NCBI RefSeq assembly: GCF_024189295.1
Contig: NZ_JAIZEN010000001.1
Span: forward strand, 186,001 to 250,000
DNA: 64,000 nt
Direction: 5' to 3'
Source of the DNA: Halobacillus sp. A1
Lineage (GTDB): Bacteria > Bacillota > Bacilli > Bacillales > Halobacillaceae
The number at the start of each line of letters is the position of its first letter. Within the stretch, counting starts at the first letter, position 1. This document shows, piece by piece, positions 33,880 through 42,791 of the stretch. Both the position numbers and the translations under genes were made by a program. Under the pieces are notes generated by a model. That model worked only from the letters and a program-made list of their open reading frames with translations. It was not told where the DNA came from and ran no database searches.

Positions 33880-35481
33880 ATGAAAGTTTCGGAAGTTTTG
33901 CATATGCCTGCCTTGGAAGGGTGCCACGTAATCGCTGGGGAAACCGGCATCGACAGGGAAATTCTGCATGTCAATATGATGGATGCACCGGATATTGCAC
34001 GATTTTTAAAACCGCAGGAGCTGCTGGTGACGACTGCTTATCATGTCAAAGATCAGCCTGAGCTGCTGCTCGAGCTGGTCGAAGCGATGAACGCACAAGG
34101 TTGTGCCGCGCTCGGAATTAAGACGAAGCGTTTTTTGCAAAAGATTCCTCCAGAAGTTATTAAGCTGGCAGACGAACTCGGGTTTCCCATTATAGAACTG
34201 CCGTCGTCAACATCGCTGGGAGATATCGTGAATCAGACGCTTAGCAACATATTAGATAAGAAGACCAATGAACTGCGTTTAGCTATTGATACTCATAAGC
34301 GATTCTCCCAGCATATTATGAGTGGAAAAGGGCTGCACAAATTATTGAAGAGCCTGGCTGACATGCTGCATGTTCCTGTAGCATTACTGGATCAGTATGC
34401 GAACCCGATCGCTGCCTCTGACCCTAAGCTGACACTCAATCATTTGGCTAAAGGGATCTATGTCAAAGGAGGGAACACTGTCCCAGAAGCAAGTCGGTAC
34501 TATTCATTTTCCACCGTTCCCGATCGCCGTACATATTCTGTATTTCCTGTATTTACTCACGAAAAAAGAGCGGGCTCTCTTATCGTATTCTCCCCAATCC
34601 ACAAGGAGGATCATTCCTCACAATTAACGATTGAACAGGCTGCCAACGTCATATCATTTGAGTTGATTAAAGAAAATGCGTTGAAGCAGTATTCCCGGCG
34701 TGTCAAAAATGAATTTTTTCTAAATTTCACAGAAGGGGTGTTTTCTTCACAGGAAGAAATCATCAATCGGGCAAAAGAATTCTCACTCGAAAATAACGCT
34801 CCTTATTTTTGTGCCATTGGTAAGGTAGTGACGAAAGGGTTCAGCAGCTATACCCAAACCCAAATAGAAACCGACCAAATCTATGAACATATTGAAGAAG
34901 AACTTATAAAGTTCTCTTTATCTACCCATCTATTCACACGGGGAGACCAATGTATTCTTCTATTCAAAGTCGATGGAAGTGCTAAGGAAAACCATGATTA
35001 TGTTATATCCTCTTTGAAGCTGATCCAGGATAATGTAAAGGATCGATTCGGACGCTGCATTTCTTTTGGGGTAAGCAACTTGTCCAGGAATTTGCTGAAT
35101 GTAAGAAAAGGTTATAAGGAGGCTCAAGATGCCCTTGAAACAGGGTGGCGCACAGGGGAAGAAGGATTTATTCAAAGTTATCGGACGAAGGATGTCATGG
35201 AGCTGCTCCGAGTTGTTCCAGAAGAAGATTTAAAAGAATTCTATAATAACACTTTGAACCAGCTGGCGGGAGAGGATGAAACACTCCTGGACACACTTTT
35301 TGTGCACTTGGAAACTCATTCTCAGATTTCTGAAACGGCGAAGCGGCTGTTCGTCCATCGAAATACCGTCGTCTATCGACTGGAAAAATGTGAAGAATTA
35401 CTTGGCGGTAAACTAAGCGATGCGGAAACGACGATGCAAATCCGCTTAGCATTAAGGATCAAAACGATGCTTGGTTTGTAA
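33880..35481 (+). CDS. pucR: PucR-type purine catabolism regulator
   Basis: 533 residues. N-terminal PucR domain (about 1-125), a central GAF-like/GGDEF-like region, and a C-terminal PucR helix-turn-helix (LFVHRNTVVYRLEKCEELLG, about 485-505). In B. subtilis PucR activates the puc genes in response to allantoin, allantoate or urate-derived compounds. ATG 33880 is favoured by GGAGTGAAG; the GTG at 33871 lies inside that site. A poor PucR-box-like sequence (CATCATTGGCAAA, 33769-33781) lies in the pucF-pucR intergenic region. Confidence 0.92.
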   Translation: MKVSEVLHMPALEGCHVIAGETGIDREILHVNMMDAPDIARFLKPQELLVTTAYHVKDQPELLLELVEAMNAQGCAALGIKTKRFLQKIPPEVIKLADELGFPIIELPSSTSLGDIVNQTLSNILDKKTNELRLAIDTHKRFSQHIMSGKGLHKLLKSLADMLHVPVALLDQYANPIAASDPKLTLNHLAKGIYVKGGNTVPEASRYYSFSTVPDRRTYSVFPVFTHEKRAGSLIVFSPIHKEDHSSQLTIEQAANVISFELIKENALKQYSRRVKNEFFLNFTEGVFSSQEEIINRAKEFSLENNAPYFCAIGKVVTKGFSSYTQTQIETDQIYEHIEEELIKFSLSTHLFTRGDQCILLFKVDGSAKENHDYVISSLKLIQDNVKDRFGRCISFGVSNLSRNLLNVRKGYKEAQDALETGWRTGEEGFIQSYRTKDVMELLRVVPEEDLKEFYNNTLNQLAGEDETLLDTLFVHLETHSQISETAKRLFVHRNTVVYRLEKCEELLGGKLSDAETTMQIRLALRIKTMLGL

Positions 35482-35593
35482 TGATTTTTTTTATGGCGAT
35501 GTTAAAGATGGTTGTAGATGTTCCTAAGAGAGTTATTCAACAATATGGCAGGATACTTTAAGACTTGATTTCGAGACATTGTGTGAGTGGATC

Positions 35594-35716
35594 AGGGCGG
35601 CGGGGAATGACTCGCTTTCCGTGGGAGCGCGGTGAGCTTCCTCGGACGTCCCGTCCTGCGGGATCTCACCAAGCACTCTTTTCCCACAGGAGTCTCCCCA
35701 TTCCCCGCCGCCCCTC
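35594..35716 (+). repeat. Palindromic module 2a
   Basis: Outer arms AGGGCGGCGGGGAATGA / CCATTCCCCGCCGCCCCT. Core CTCGCTTTCCGTGGGAG ... TTTTCCCACAGGAGTCTC with the internal GGTGAGCTTCCTCGG / GGATCTCACC pair. Confidence 0.8.
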
Positions 35717-36115
35717 ACTATAGATGGGCTTTACGAAATCCAAATAAGAAAATTTCAGACATTCTATTCCATGCTCAACTCAACAATCAGCAACAGAAGA
35801 GAATTCCTCCTCTTCTGTTCGATAAGGGGCCATCGAATTTCTTCGTTCCTCGTGTTGCCTTTATCAGCTCAGTCCATGCCACTGAACGAAAGATGTACTT
35901 CGCTAAATCACTTGAAAAGCACCTTCTTAGTAATAGTGGGGGCATTAAACTCCAGTGCTCTGGTTATAGCATTTTAGTGTAAAAACTTCCTACACTTTAA
36001 GGCAATTCCCGGCATTTTCTTGCATACAGAAGTCTCGCCAGTTATCACTCAAAGGTAGTTGTTTTTTTTAGTGAAGCACTGCCTCAAATGTTTCCATAAT
36101 CCTCACAAGGGCAAG

Positions 36116-36232
36116 AAGGTCCGGGAAATGCGAGACTCCTATGGGATATTAGTACATGGTGAGATCCCGGAGGGCGTCAGCCCGAGGAAGCTCACCGTAC
36201 GCCCATGGAAAGCGAGTGATTTCCCGGACCTT
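36116..36232 (-). repeat. Palindromic module 2b
   Basis: Outer arms AAGGTCCGGGAAAT / ATTTCCCGGACCTT perfect over 14 bp; reversed module core between. Confidence 0.8.
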
Positions 36233-36468
36233 CACGCTCTATTTTTGTGGTGGAAACAGTACGGATGTCTCGAAACTGAGTCTTCCGCTAACGGGAGCTT
36301 ATATGAATATCAACACGGAAATTTAACAGAGTCTTTTATAAAGGATTATGCATAATGCTCATTTACAGAGCTGATAATTGTATAAAATGAATAATGACAA
36401 TTTTCAGAAAAATACTTATGATGAGAATTATACATTTTGGCAGAAGGAGTGAGGGGAAGGTGAGAGTA

Positions 36469-36963
36469 GTGAATATAAGCGAGATCAACGAAATGAGTGA
36501 TCAGGATTTTGCGAATTGTCTCGGGAAAGTCTTTGAGGATTCTCCCTGGGTGGCGGTGAAAGCTGCCCAGTTTCGACCCTATCCTTCATTAGATGCTCTT
36601 CATCAAAGAATGGTCGAGATTGTAAGCAACGCTCCGGAAGAAGAAAAGTTGGAGCTCATCCGTATCCACCCGAACCTGGGTGACAATATTCAAATGAGTG
36701 AGGACTCCGTCCGTGAACAGCAGGGAGCCGGACTTAAGAACTTATCAGAGAAGGAGTTCGCAAGCTTCCAATCATTGAATGACCGATATACAAAGAAATT
36801 CGGCTTTCCTTTTATTTTTGCTGTGAAGGGCAAGTATAAGGACGATATTCATGAAGCATTGAAAGAGAGAGTCGATAACTCTGAAACGGAAGAATTTGAT
36901 AAAGCTTTATCAGAAATTTATAAAATTGCCAGGTTCCGTCTACAAGATAAACTAATGGCTTGA
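36469..36963 (+). CDS. OHCU decarboxylase
   Basis: 164 residues from GTG 36469 behind GGGGAAGGTGA; longer frames lack a ribosome site. The family motif FEDSPWVAVKAAQFRPY (about 20-36), the catalytic-region HPNLGD and the FPFIFAVKGK segment identify 2-oxo-4-hydroxy-4-carboxy-5-ureidoimidazoline decarboxylase, giving S-allantoin. In B. subtilis this is the N-terminal domain of PucL; here it is a separate gene 13 bases before uricase. Confidence 0.93.
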   Translation: MNISEINEMSDQDFANCLGKVFEDSPWVAVKAAQFRPYPSLDALHQRMVEIVSNAPEEEKLELIRIHPNLGDNIQMSEDSVREQQGAGLKNLSEKEFASFQSLNDRYTKKFGFPFIFAVKGKYKDDIHEALKERVDNSETEEFDKALSEIYKIARFRLQDKLMA

Positions 36964-36976
36964 AGGAGAGGATCGA

Positions 36977-37957
36977 ATGGATATTCAATCAAATGAACGC
37001 ACTATGTATTATGGAAAAAGAGATGTGTTTGCTTATCGTACATATATGACACCTCTACGAGGTGTAAAACAAATTCCCGAGTCGAACTACAGCGGAAGTG
37101 AAAATATTGTGTTTGGATTAAACGTAAGTGTAAGGATTGGAGGGAAAGAATTCTTACCCTCATTCACAGAAGGTGACAACTCGATGGTCGTAGCAACAGA
37201 TTCGATGAAAAATTTCATCCAACGGCATCTAGCCAGCTATGAAGGTTCGACGACCGAAGGCTTTATCTCTTATGCATCACATGCGTTTCTGGAAAAGTAT
37301 CCTCACTTCGAAAGTGTACAGATGATCGGTGAAGAAATTCCCTTTGAAGCCGCCAGTGCCAGTACAAAGGAAGGGCTTGTTCCTAGTAACCTAGTATTCA
37401 AACATTCCCGCGATGAACGTTCACAGGCAATGATTGAACTAGTGCGAAGCGGTAACGGGATTCAAGTGAAGCACCAACAAAGTTCTTTATTGGATTTACA
37501 GCTGATCAAAGTGAAAGGTAATTCGTTCGTCGGCTATATACGGGATGAATATACGACCCTCCCGGAAGATGGCAACCGTCCTTTATTCATTTACTTGAAC
37601 CTGCATTGGCAATATGAGAACGAGGAGCACGCCACAGGTGCATATCCGTCCCAATATACGGCCGCTGCTCAAATCAAAGATATAGCCGCAAGCGTGTTTC
37701 ATGAAAAAACAACTCCATCTATCCAGTCATTGATCTACCATATTGGCTGCCGTGTTTTAGAGAGATTTCCTCAGCTTAAGAACGTGACATTTGAATCGCA
37801 GAACCGCACGTGGGAAACCGTAGTTGAAGACATCCCTGGGTCCGAAGGGAAAGTTTATACGGAACCGCGTCCACCATATGGCTTTCAAGAATTCACAGTT
37901 ACTCAGGAGGATGCTGCGAAGGAGAAAGAAAAACAAACCGTCTACTATGAAAAATAA
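36977..37957 (+). CDS. pucL: Uricase (urate oxidase)
   Basis: 326 residues, the usual length of a stand-alone uricase made of two tandem T-fold repeats (about 10-140 and 150-310). YYGKRDVFAYRTY, VVATDSMKNF (with the conserved Thr-Asp) and AASVFHEKTTPSIQSLIYHIG are characteristic. Oxidises urate to 5-hydroxyisourate. The middle gene of the OHCU decarboxylase-uricase-HIU hydrolase operon; AAGGAGAGG precedes the ATG. The symbol follows the B. subtilis uricase, which is fused to the decarboxylase. Confidence 0.95.
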   Translation: MDIQSNERTMYYGKRDVFAYRTYMTPLRGVKQIPESNYSGSENIVFGLNVSVRIGGKEFLPSFTEGDNSMVVATDSMKNFIQRHLASYEGSTTEGFISYASHAFLEKYPHFESVQMIGEEIPFEAASASTKEGLVPSNLVFKHSRDERSQAMIELVRSGNGIQVKHQQSSLLDLQLIKVKGNSFVGYIRDEYTTLPEDGNRPLFIYLNLHWQYENEEHATGAYPSQYTAAAQIKDIAASVFHEKTTPSIQSLIYHIGCRVLERFPQLKNVTFESQNRTWETVVEDIPGSEGKVYTEPRPPYGFQEFTVTQEDAAKEKEKQTVYYEK

Positions 37958-37979
37958 TAGGTTATAGCGAGGGATCAAT

Positions 37980-38333
37980 ATGGCAGGATTAACTACTCAT
38001 GTACTTGATTTGACTCACGGGACCCCTGCGGACCATGTAGAGATAGACTTATATACTATTAAAGGAAAGAATAAAGAACATATCAAAACCGACACGACCA
38101 ATCTCGACGGCCGCCTGGATGCTCCTTTATTAACTGAATTAGAAATTCAACAAGGAGAGTATGAAATCGTGTTTCATATCGGTAGTTATTTTAAGAGGAA
38201 AGGGGTAGAGCTTGAGGAGCCGAATTTCTTACAGACTGTACCTGTCCGTTTCGGCATAAGTGAGCCGGACTCCCACTATCACGTACCTTTATTAGTGTCA
38301 CCGTGGGGGTATCATGTGTATCGGGGCAGCTGA
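37980..38333 (+). CDS. pucM: 5-hydroxyisourate hydrolase
   Basis: 117 residues, transthyretin-like fold. N-terminal LTTHVLDLTHGTPA with the catalytic His, central TDGR-like TNLDGRLDAP and the signature C terminus YHVYRGS are all present. Converts 5-hydroxyisourate to OHCU. Last gene of its operon. Confidence 0.96.
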   Translation: MAGLTTHVLDLTHGTPADHVEIDLYTIKGKNKEHIKTDTTNLDGRLDAPLLTELEIQQGEYEIVFHIGSYFKRKGVELEEPNFLQTVPVRFGISEPDSHYHVPLLVSPWGYHVYRGS

Positions 38334-38351
38334 ATAAAACGAACCTTTTAA

Positions 38352-38411
38352 ACAGATGAGGGATTCATACAGGTTACTGTCCTGTATGAATCCCTCATCT
38401 GCTGTTTTTTG
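38352..38411 (+). terminator. Terminator after pucM
   Basis: A perfect 21-bp stem (CAGATGAGGGATTCATAC...) with a short loop and TTTTTT. Confidence 0.92.
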
Positions 38412-38629
38412 TTAAACCTGCTAATATATGAAACTAAGCCTGAGCAAATATAGGACAGCACTCGAATTTGCATCACACGGACGATACTGCAAACCTTCCA
38501 GCTCTCAGTTTATGACAAAAAACTCGTGAAAACTTTATTACAGAAGTTATAATTCCTAACAATATACAGAAAAAAGGTTATATCTGGTCGAAATTTCAAT
38601 GTTTTTGTTTTCATTTCCTAAAAAAGAAG
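38412..38629. other. Intergenic stretch before the deacetylase gene
   Basis: No reading frame supported. AT-rich. Confidence 0.5.
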
Positions 38630-38635
38630 TATAAT
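38613..38635 (+). promoter_or_regulatory. Weak candidate promoter for the deacetylase gene
   Basis: A consensus -10 TATAAT lies at 38630-38635, about 90 bases before the start codon; the sequence 17 bases upstream (GTTTTC) is a poor -35. Confidence 0.35.
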
Positions 38636-38726
38636 GAACTTATAAGTGAAAGAATTTTCTGAATATTATCCACTCCACCATACATATGCTGGTCCCCTCA
38701 GCATAACTAAAAAAGAGGTGAGTGAG

Positions 38727-39911
38727 ATGAATGTGAAATTACTGCGTTTAAGTGTCCCCCTCGTTCTATTGATTACCTTCACCCTGCCTTTCTCTCCGCA
38801 AGTAGAAGGAGCCAGCTCTCAGTTTGTTACAAAAGGAAAAACTTCAAGCAAAGTCGTTGCTTTAACCTTCGATGACGGGGCAGATGGAACAAATGTCGAA
38901 AACATTCTCCAAACACTATCTTCAAACAATGTGAAAGCTACTTTTTTCCTTACTGGGTCAGGTACAAACCATCATCCTCAAAAAATCAAAAACATCGTGT
39001 CAAAAGGACACGAAATTGGAAATCACTCCTACAGCCACCCAGACTTCACTAAGCTTACGGCTTCTCAAATCAAGAACGAGCTTGATCGTACGGAAGACAT
39101 TATAAAGCAAACGACAGGGCGTTCGACGAAACCACTTTTTCGCGCTCCTTTTGGTGCTGTCAATTCCTCTGTACTCTCGGCCGTCGGCAATGCCGGGTAT
39201 AAGCAAACTATTCATTGGAACATTGATACGATTGATTGGAAAGGAAATTCAGCAGCCGATGTTCGAAACAGGGTGCTGGACAATATTGTACCTGGGTCGA
39301 TTGTACTGATGCATACCGGGGCAGGTGCATCTGGTACACCTGGTGCATTGCCTGGAATCATTAGTAATCTGAAAAATCAAGGGTATCAATTTGTTACCGT
39401 CTCCGACTTATTGAATGACGGGGAACTATCTTCCACTGGTACTCATACGGTAAAAGCCGGAGACACACTTTACAGTCTATCTCTTAAGTACAACACTTCG
39501 GTAAGTAAAATCGCGTCAGAGAATCGGTTGGATAATGTGAATTTTCTTCGTGTCGGACAAGTACTGAAAATACCAGGGAAATCAACCGCACCGTCGAACA
39601 CCCCAGCAGGCTATACGGTGAAATCAGGGGATACACTGTATAGCATTGCACGTAAATTTAATACGACCCTGTCTGAGATTACTTCCGTGAATCAAATTAG
39701 AAACTCAGCATTAATTCAGGTTGGACAGGTGCTTACGATTCCAAATGGATCGACCTCTGAGCCATCTTCTCAAACGTATACAGTAAAAACAGGAGATACT
39801 CTGTACAGCATTGCTCTGAGATTCGGAACGACTGTGCAGAAAATCGCATCTGCCAACAACATTACAAATCCTAGCTTCATACGTCCAGGCATGAAGTTGT
39901 CTATTTCTTAG
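38727..39911 (+). CDS. Secreted polysaccharide deacetylase with three LysM repeats
   Basis: 394 residues from ATG 38727 (AAGAGGTGAG upstream). Signal peptide residues 1-30. NodB-type deacetylase domain about 40-220: ALTFDDGADG (catalytic and metal Asp), GNHSYSHPDF (metal His pair), FRAPFG and VLMHTG. Then three LysM domains of about 45 residues each (H/YTVK.GDTLYS..., near 240, 295 and 350) for peptidoglycan binding. Likely removes N-acetyl groups from peptidoglycan or a related wall glycan. Monocistronic. Confidence 0.94.
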   Translation: MNVKLLRLSVPLVLLITFTLPFSPQVEGASSQFVTKGKTSSKVVALTFDDGADGTNVENILQTLSSNNVKATFFLTGSGTNHHPQKIKNIVSKGHEIGNHSYSHPDFTKLTASQIKNELDRTEDIIKQTTGRSTKPLFRAPFGAVNSSVLSAVGNAGYKQTIHWNIDTIDWKGNSAADVRNRVLDNIVPGSIVLMHTGAGASGTPGALPGIISNLKNQGYQFVTVSDLLNDGELSSTGTHTVKAGDTLYSLSLKYNTSVSKIASENRLDNVNFLRVGQVLKIPGKSTAPSNTPAGYTVKSGDTLYSIARKFNTTLSEITSVNQIRNSALIQVGQVLTIPNGSTSEPSSQTYTVKTGDTLYSIALRFGTTVQKIASANNITNPSFIRPGMKLSIS

Positions 39912-40030
39912 GTTGACTGAACATCTTGAAAATACAAAAAACGTGAAAGGAACAACGTATCAAAGAAATATTAAAACCTCATAAACACAAAAAGAGGCTG
40001 TTTTAGAAACATACGAAATAACATACTCAT

Positions 40031-40072
40031 GAGCAGACCAAATTGCATATGATTTGGTCTGCTGTTTTCTTT
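40031..40072 (+). terminator. Terminator after the deacetylase gene
   Basis: GAGCAGACCAAAT / ATTTGGTCTGCTG stem and TTTTCTTT tail. Confidence 0.85.
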
Positions 40073-40294
40073 AAGTATATCAACGATTGTTGTGTATGGT
40101 CACTGGCATTAGCATAGTCGCAACTCTAATAACCTAATGATAAAAGCAGTGGGGAACGTGCTAGTATCTATATTGGTATTTATAGAACAAGTAGGTAATT
40201 GTAAAATCTGTTAAGGTTTGTTCTTAAGCTAACTGGCAGGATAATGGAAGACTTGGTTTCGAGATAACCTGGGTTCGTGGCTGTAATGAGAGTC

Positions 40295-40421
40295 TGGTGT
40301 GGTTGGGAAGCTACTCGCTTTCCTGTGGGGGAAGTGGCGAGCTTCCTCGGTCTTGCAAGCCCTGTGGGATCTCGCCTACATCCTTCTCCCACGGGTGTCT
40401 CGCAGCTCCCCAACCACACCA
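40295..40421 (+). repeat. Palindromic module 3a
   Basis: Outer arms TGGTGTGGTTGGGAAGCT / AGCTCCCCAACCACACCA. Core CTCGCTTTCCTGTGGGG ... CTCCCACGGGTGTCTCG. Confidence 0.8.
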
Positions 40422-40805
40422 ATCGATAGGAGATGAACGAGACCCTCTTATACCGTTCTTTGAATTATTTTTATCTTCGCATGCTCAGTCCAGTATCCTA
40501 AAACCCCTAACTTCTATTACGGGACGGAACTAAGAAATGAGAAGCAGAAACTCTCTTGTACCAACGTTTGCAGATTCATTCAACCGGTTGTATTAGAGAA
40601 ACCAACTATCCAATAGGCTTTTCATTTCCGTGAAAGTAAGCTAGAAATGAACCCTTTTTGCAAGAAGGTGCGTCTTCTTTATCCATGTTCGTTTTTTGGT
40701 GATCGGTTGTTTATAGGGATAAACCGCTCAATATCAAGTTTTGATCATAACTGTAGCACAGCATCTGACATCCTGAAATCGGTGTTTCCGTACCCCCTAC
40801 TCATC

Positions 40806-40930
40806 GCAAAGAGCTCCGGGAAATTACGAGACTCCTGTGGGAAGAGAGTGCTTGGTGAGAGCCCGGAGAGCGAAGATCGAGGAGGCTCACTGCGCTCCCA
40901 CGGAAAGGGAGGGATTTCCCGGAGCTCTTG
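40806..40930 (-). repeat. Palindromic module 3b
   Basis: Outer arms GCAAAGAGCTCCGGGAAAT / ATTTCCCGGAGCTCTTGC, one unpaired base. Reversed core. Confidence 0.8.
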
Positions 40931-41021
40931 CCTCTGTTAAACATAACGGAAACAGTCCAAACATCTCGAAACTGAGTCTTCAACATAAGGGAGCTTTAGT
41001 TTAACTAGATAAGTTAACCAG

Positions 41022-41055
41022 AAAAAGGGTTGGAATTTAATATCCAAGCCTTTTT
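41022..41055. terminator. Terminator-like hairpin
   Basis: AAAAAGGGTTGGA / TCCAAGCCTTTTT, one mismatch, A/T runs on both sides. No gene ends just upstream; it marks the end of the repeat-containing spacer. Confidence 0.6.
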
Positions 41056-41311
41056 ATTGTCTCTATTGAATGATGTCGATGAGAAGTATATGGAAATGGA
41101 TTTTATTCTTTTCGAATGGTTATCAATATATGGCAATGAGACAAAGGGCAGAGACTATAATTTTATAGAAAAAGTATATTCGAGACGCCCCCTTAATTTA
41201 TGAAAAAACTAGGTGAATTGCTAAACAAAGCTAATTGAAAGGAATATAAATAGGTATATGGTTCTTTGAGGAAAAGCAAATGAATCCTATTAAAATATAG
41301 GGAGGTCAAGA

Positions 41312-42760
41312 ATGAATACGGTAGAGCGAAACATTTGGTCTTTGTACTACGAGTTTTTAGAAACGTTCAAGATTTTAAAATATAAAGGTTTTTCAATTCC
41401 TTACTTGTGTCACTTCCGCAGTCTGATCACAGATAATCAGAAAGTGTATGGTCGTATATCATCAGAAAATTTTCTGAAGTCTTTACGTTATGAAATAAAA
41501 GATAAACAATCATTCCAGCAGCTTTTTAATGCTTATAAACGATATCACGTGAATAAAAGCAAAAGTAAATTAGCTCCAAAAGCTGTCAGTCCAGAGGGAA
41601 AGGTTGTTCTATATGACGCCGCTAAATTGCTGCGTTTCCCGAAAGAAATCATTGATCAGCATTTTAAGCCTTCAGACACGATTGTTCTTCATGATCTTTA
41701 TACTAAGAATAAAAAGAACAAAATAGTCAAAGGAATCCCGATAGAAGGTCTTCCTTGTCATTACTTACATGACTATAGGGCGAATGTGAGTTCCAATATC
41801 CATATTTTACAGACAAAGGCAGCTGAGATCATATCATCATTCAAAGGTCATCCGATGTTCAATGATAAAACATTTAAGCAGATCTTTAATAAACAAATTG
41901 AAGGAATTGTCCATCGAATAGAGGAAGCCAGCAGGTTTTTTAACAAGAATCCTGTTTCTTGTATCGTGTTTTCTTCCACCCATTATTATCAAAGCAGAAC
42001 GATTGCGATGGTTGCGGCAGAAGTAGGTATTCCTACAATATGCATGCAGCATGGAATCATCGGTAATGAAATAGGGTTCATTCCTCAGATTGCAGATGTA
42101 GAAGCTGTTTATGGAAATTTTGAAGCCGAATGGTTTAAGCGTTTAGGCGTACACGAGCAATCGGTTGAGGTGATCGGCCACCCTCGATTCGATACGATTC
42201 ATCTTCAACCATCTATTTCAAGGAAGCGGATGGAACGCAAGTTAGGTTTAAAACGTGGGAAGAAATTGATTCTTATGGTTGTGCGAGATAATCAACAGAT
42301 AAAGAAATGGGAAGCGTTTATTAACTCCCTTGGAAATAATGAAGATTACAATATCATCGTGAGAGATTATCCTCAATTGACCCCTCACCCGCTGACCTCA
42401 AAGTATCCTTTCCTTTCCTCATCTCAACATTTTCAATTGTATGATCTGATACGACACAGTGATTTAGTGGTAACTTATTTATCCACAGTAGCATTGGAGG
42501 CTATGATAGCTGATAAACCTGTCTTCATTTTATCTACTCCTTTTCCTAATTACACGGGTTACTATGACAGTTTAGGGGAGTTAGTGGAAACAGATCCGGT
42601 GAGGTACGCTGACTTGATCCATAGATATTTTAATGACAAAGAGATGAAAAAACTGGCTAAAGAGAGAAGGGTAGAGTTTCTTGAGCAGGCTTATCCAATA
42701 GCCGAACTGTCTGGGGAGAGGTTGAAGAATTTAATTGATAGATTGTCCTCAGATCTTTAA
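41312..42760 (+). CDS. GT-B-like surface glycan synthesis protein (paralog 1)
   Basis: 482 residues, no signal peptide. N-terminal motif ERNIWSLYYEFLETF and KGFSIPYLCHFRSLI is shared with the genes at 42792 and 63473. The C-terminal half has GT-B/CDP-glycerol glycerophosphotransferase features: PTICMQHGIIGNEIGF (about 238), EVIGHPRFD (about 290) and the donor-site segment TYLSTVALEAMIADKPVF (about 388). Likely transfers a sugar or polyol phosphate in wall or flagellar glycan synthesis; donor unknown. Five bases separate its stop from the start of the next reading frame. Confidence 0.8.
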   Translation: MNTVERNIWSLYYEFLETFKILKYKGFSIPYLCHFRSLITDNQKVYGRISSENFLKSLRYEIKDKQSFQQLFNAYKRYHVNKSKSKLAPKAVSPEGKVVLYDAAKLLRFPKEIIDQHFKPSDTIVLHDLYTKNKKNKIVKGIPIEGLPCHYLHDYRANVSSNIHILQTKAAEIISSFKGHPMFNDKTFKQIFNKQIEGIVHRIEEASRFFNKNPVSCIVFSSTHYYQSRTIAMVAAEVGIPTICMQHGIIGNEIGFIPQIADVEAVYGNFEAEWFKRLGVHEQSVEVIGHPRFDTIHLQPSISRKRMERKLGLKRGKKLILMVVRDNQQIKKWEAFINSLGNNEDYNIIVRDYPQLTPHPLTSKYPFLSSSQHFQLYDLIRHSDLVVTYLSTVALEAMIADKPVFILSTPFPNYTGYYDSLGELVETDPVRYADLIHRYFNDKEMKKLAKERRVEFLEQAYPIAELSGERLKNLIDRLSSDL

Positions 42761-42791
42761 ATGAATGACAAAGAAAGGGGGGGAATACGTA

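Larger units (their letters stand above)
35531..36300 (+). repeat. Composite intergenic repeat, copy 2
   Basis: Non-coding, about 770 bp. It starts with AGTTATTCAACAATATGG and GATTTCGAGACATT and ends with CTCGAAACTGAGTCTTC...GGGAGCTT. Modules at 35594-35716 and 36116-36232 face each other across about 400 bp of unrecognised sequence. Short open frames inside (for example 35632-35982 and 36059-36355) are made of module sequence and are not genes. Confidence 0.75.
40227..40996 (+). repeat. Composite intergenic repeat, copy 3
   Basis: Non-coding, about 770 bp. The left end CTAACTGGCAGGA...GAAGACTTGGTTTCGAGATA resembles copy 2; the right end CTCGAAACTGAGTCTTC...GGGAGCTT matches copy 2 and, inverted, the left end of copy 1. 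Modules at 40295-40421 and 40806-40930. The segment at about 40500-40545 (TTACGGGACGGAACTAAGAA) is the inverse of one in copy 1, there directly beside module 1b; here only TCCTAAAACC of that module's arm remains, so the copies differ by gain or loss of one module. Confidence 0.75.

Noticed and set aside
35632-36355. Short frames within the second composite repeat
   Set aside because: They are translations of palindromic repeat modules and the sequence between them, without ribosome sites.
40647-40940. 97-codon frame in the third composite repeat
   Set aside because: Ends inside a palindromic module and has no counterpart in the other copies.
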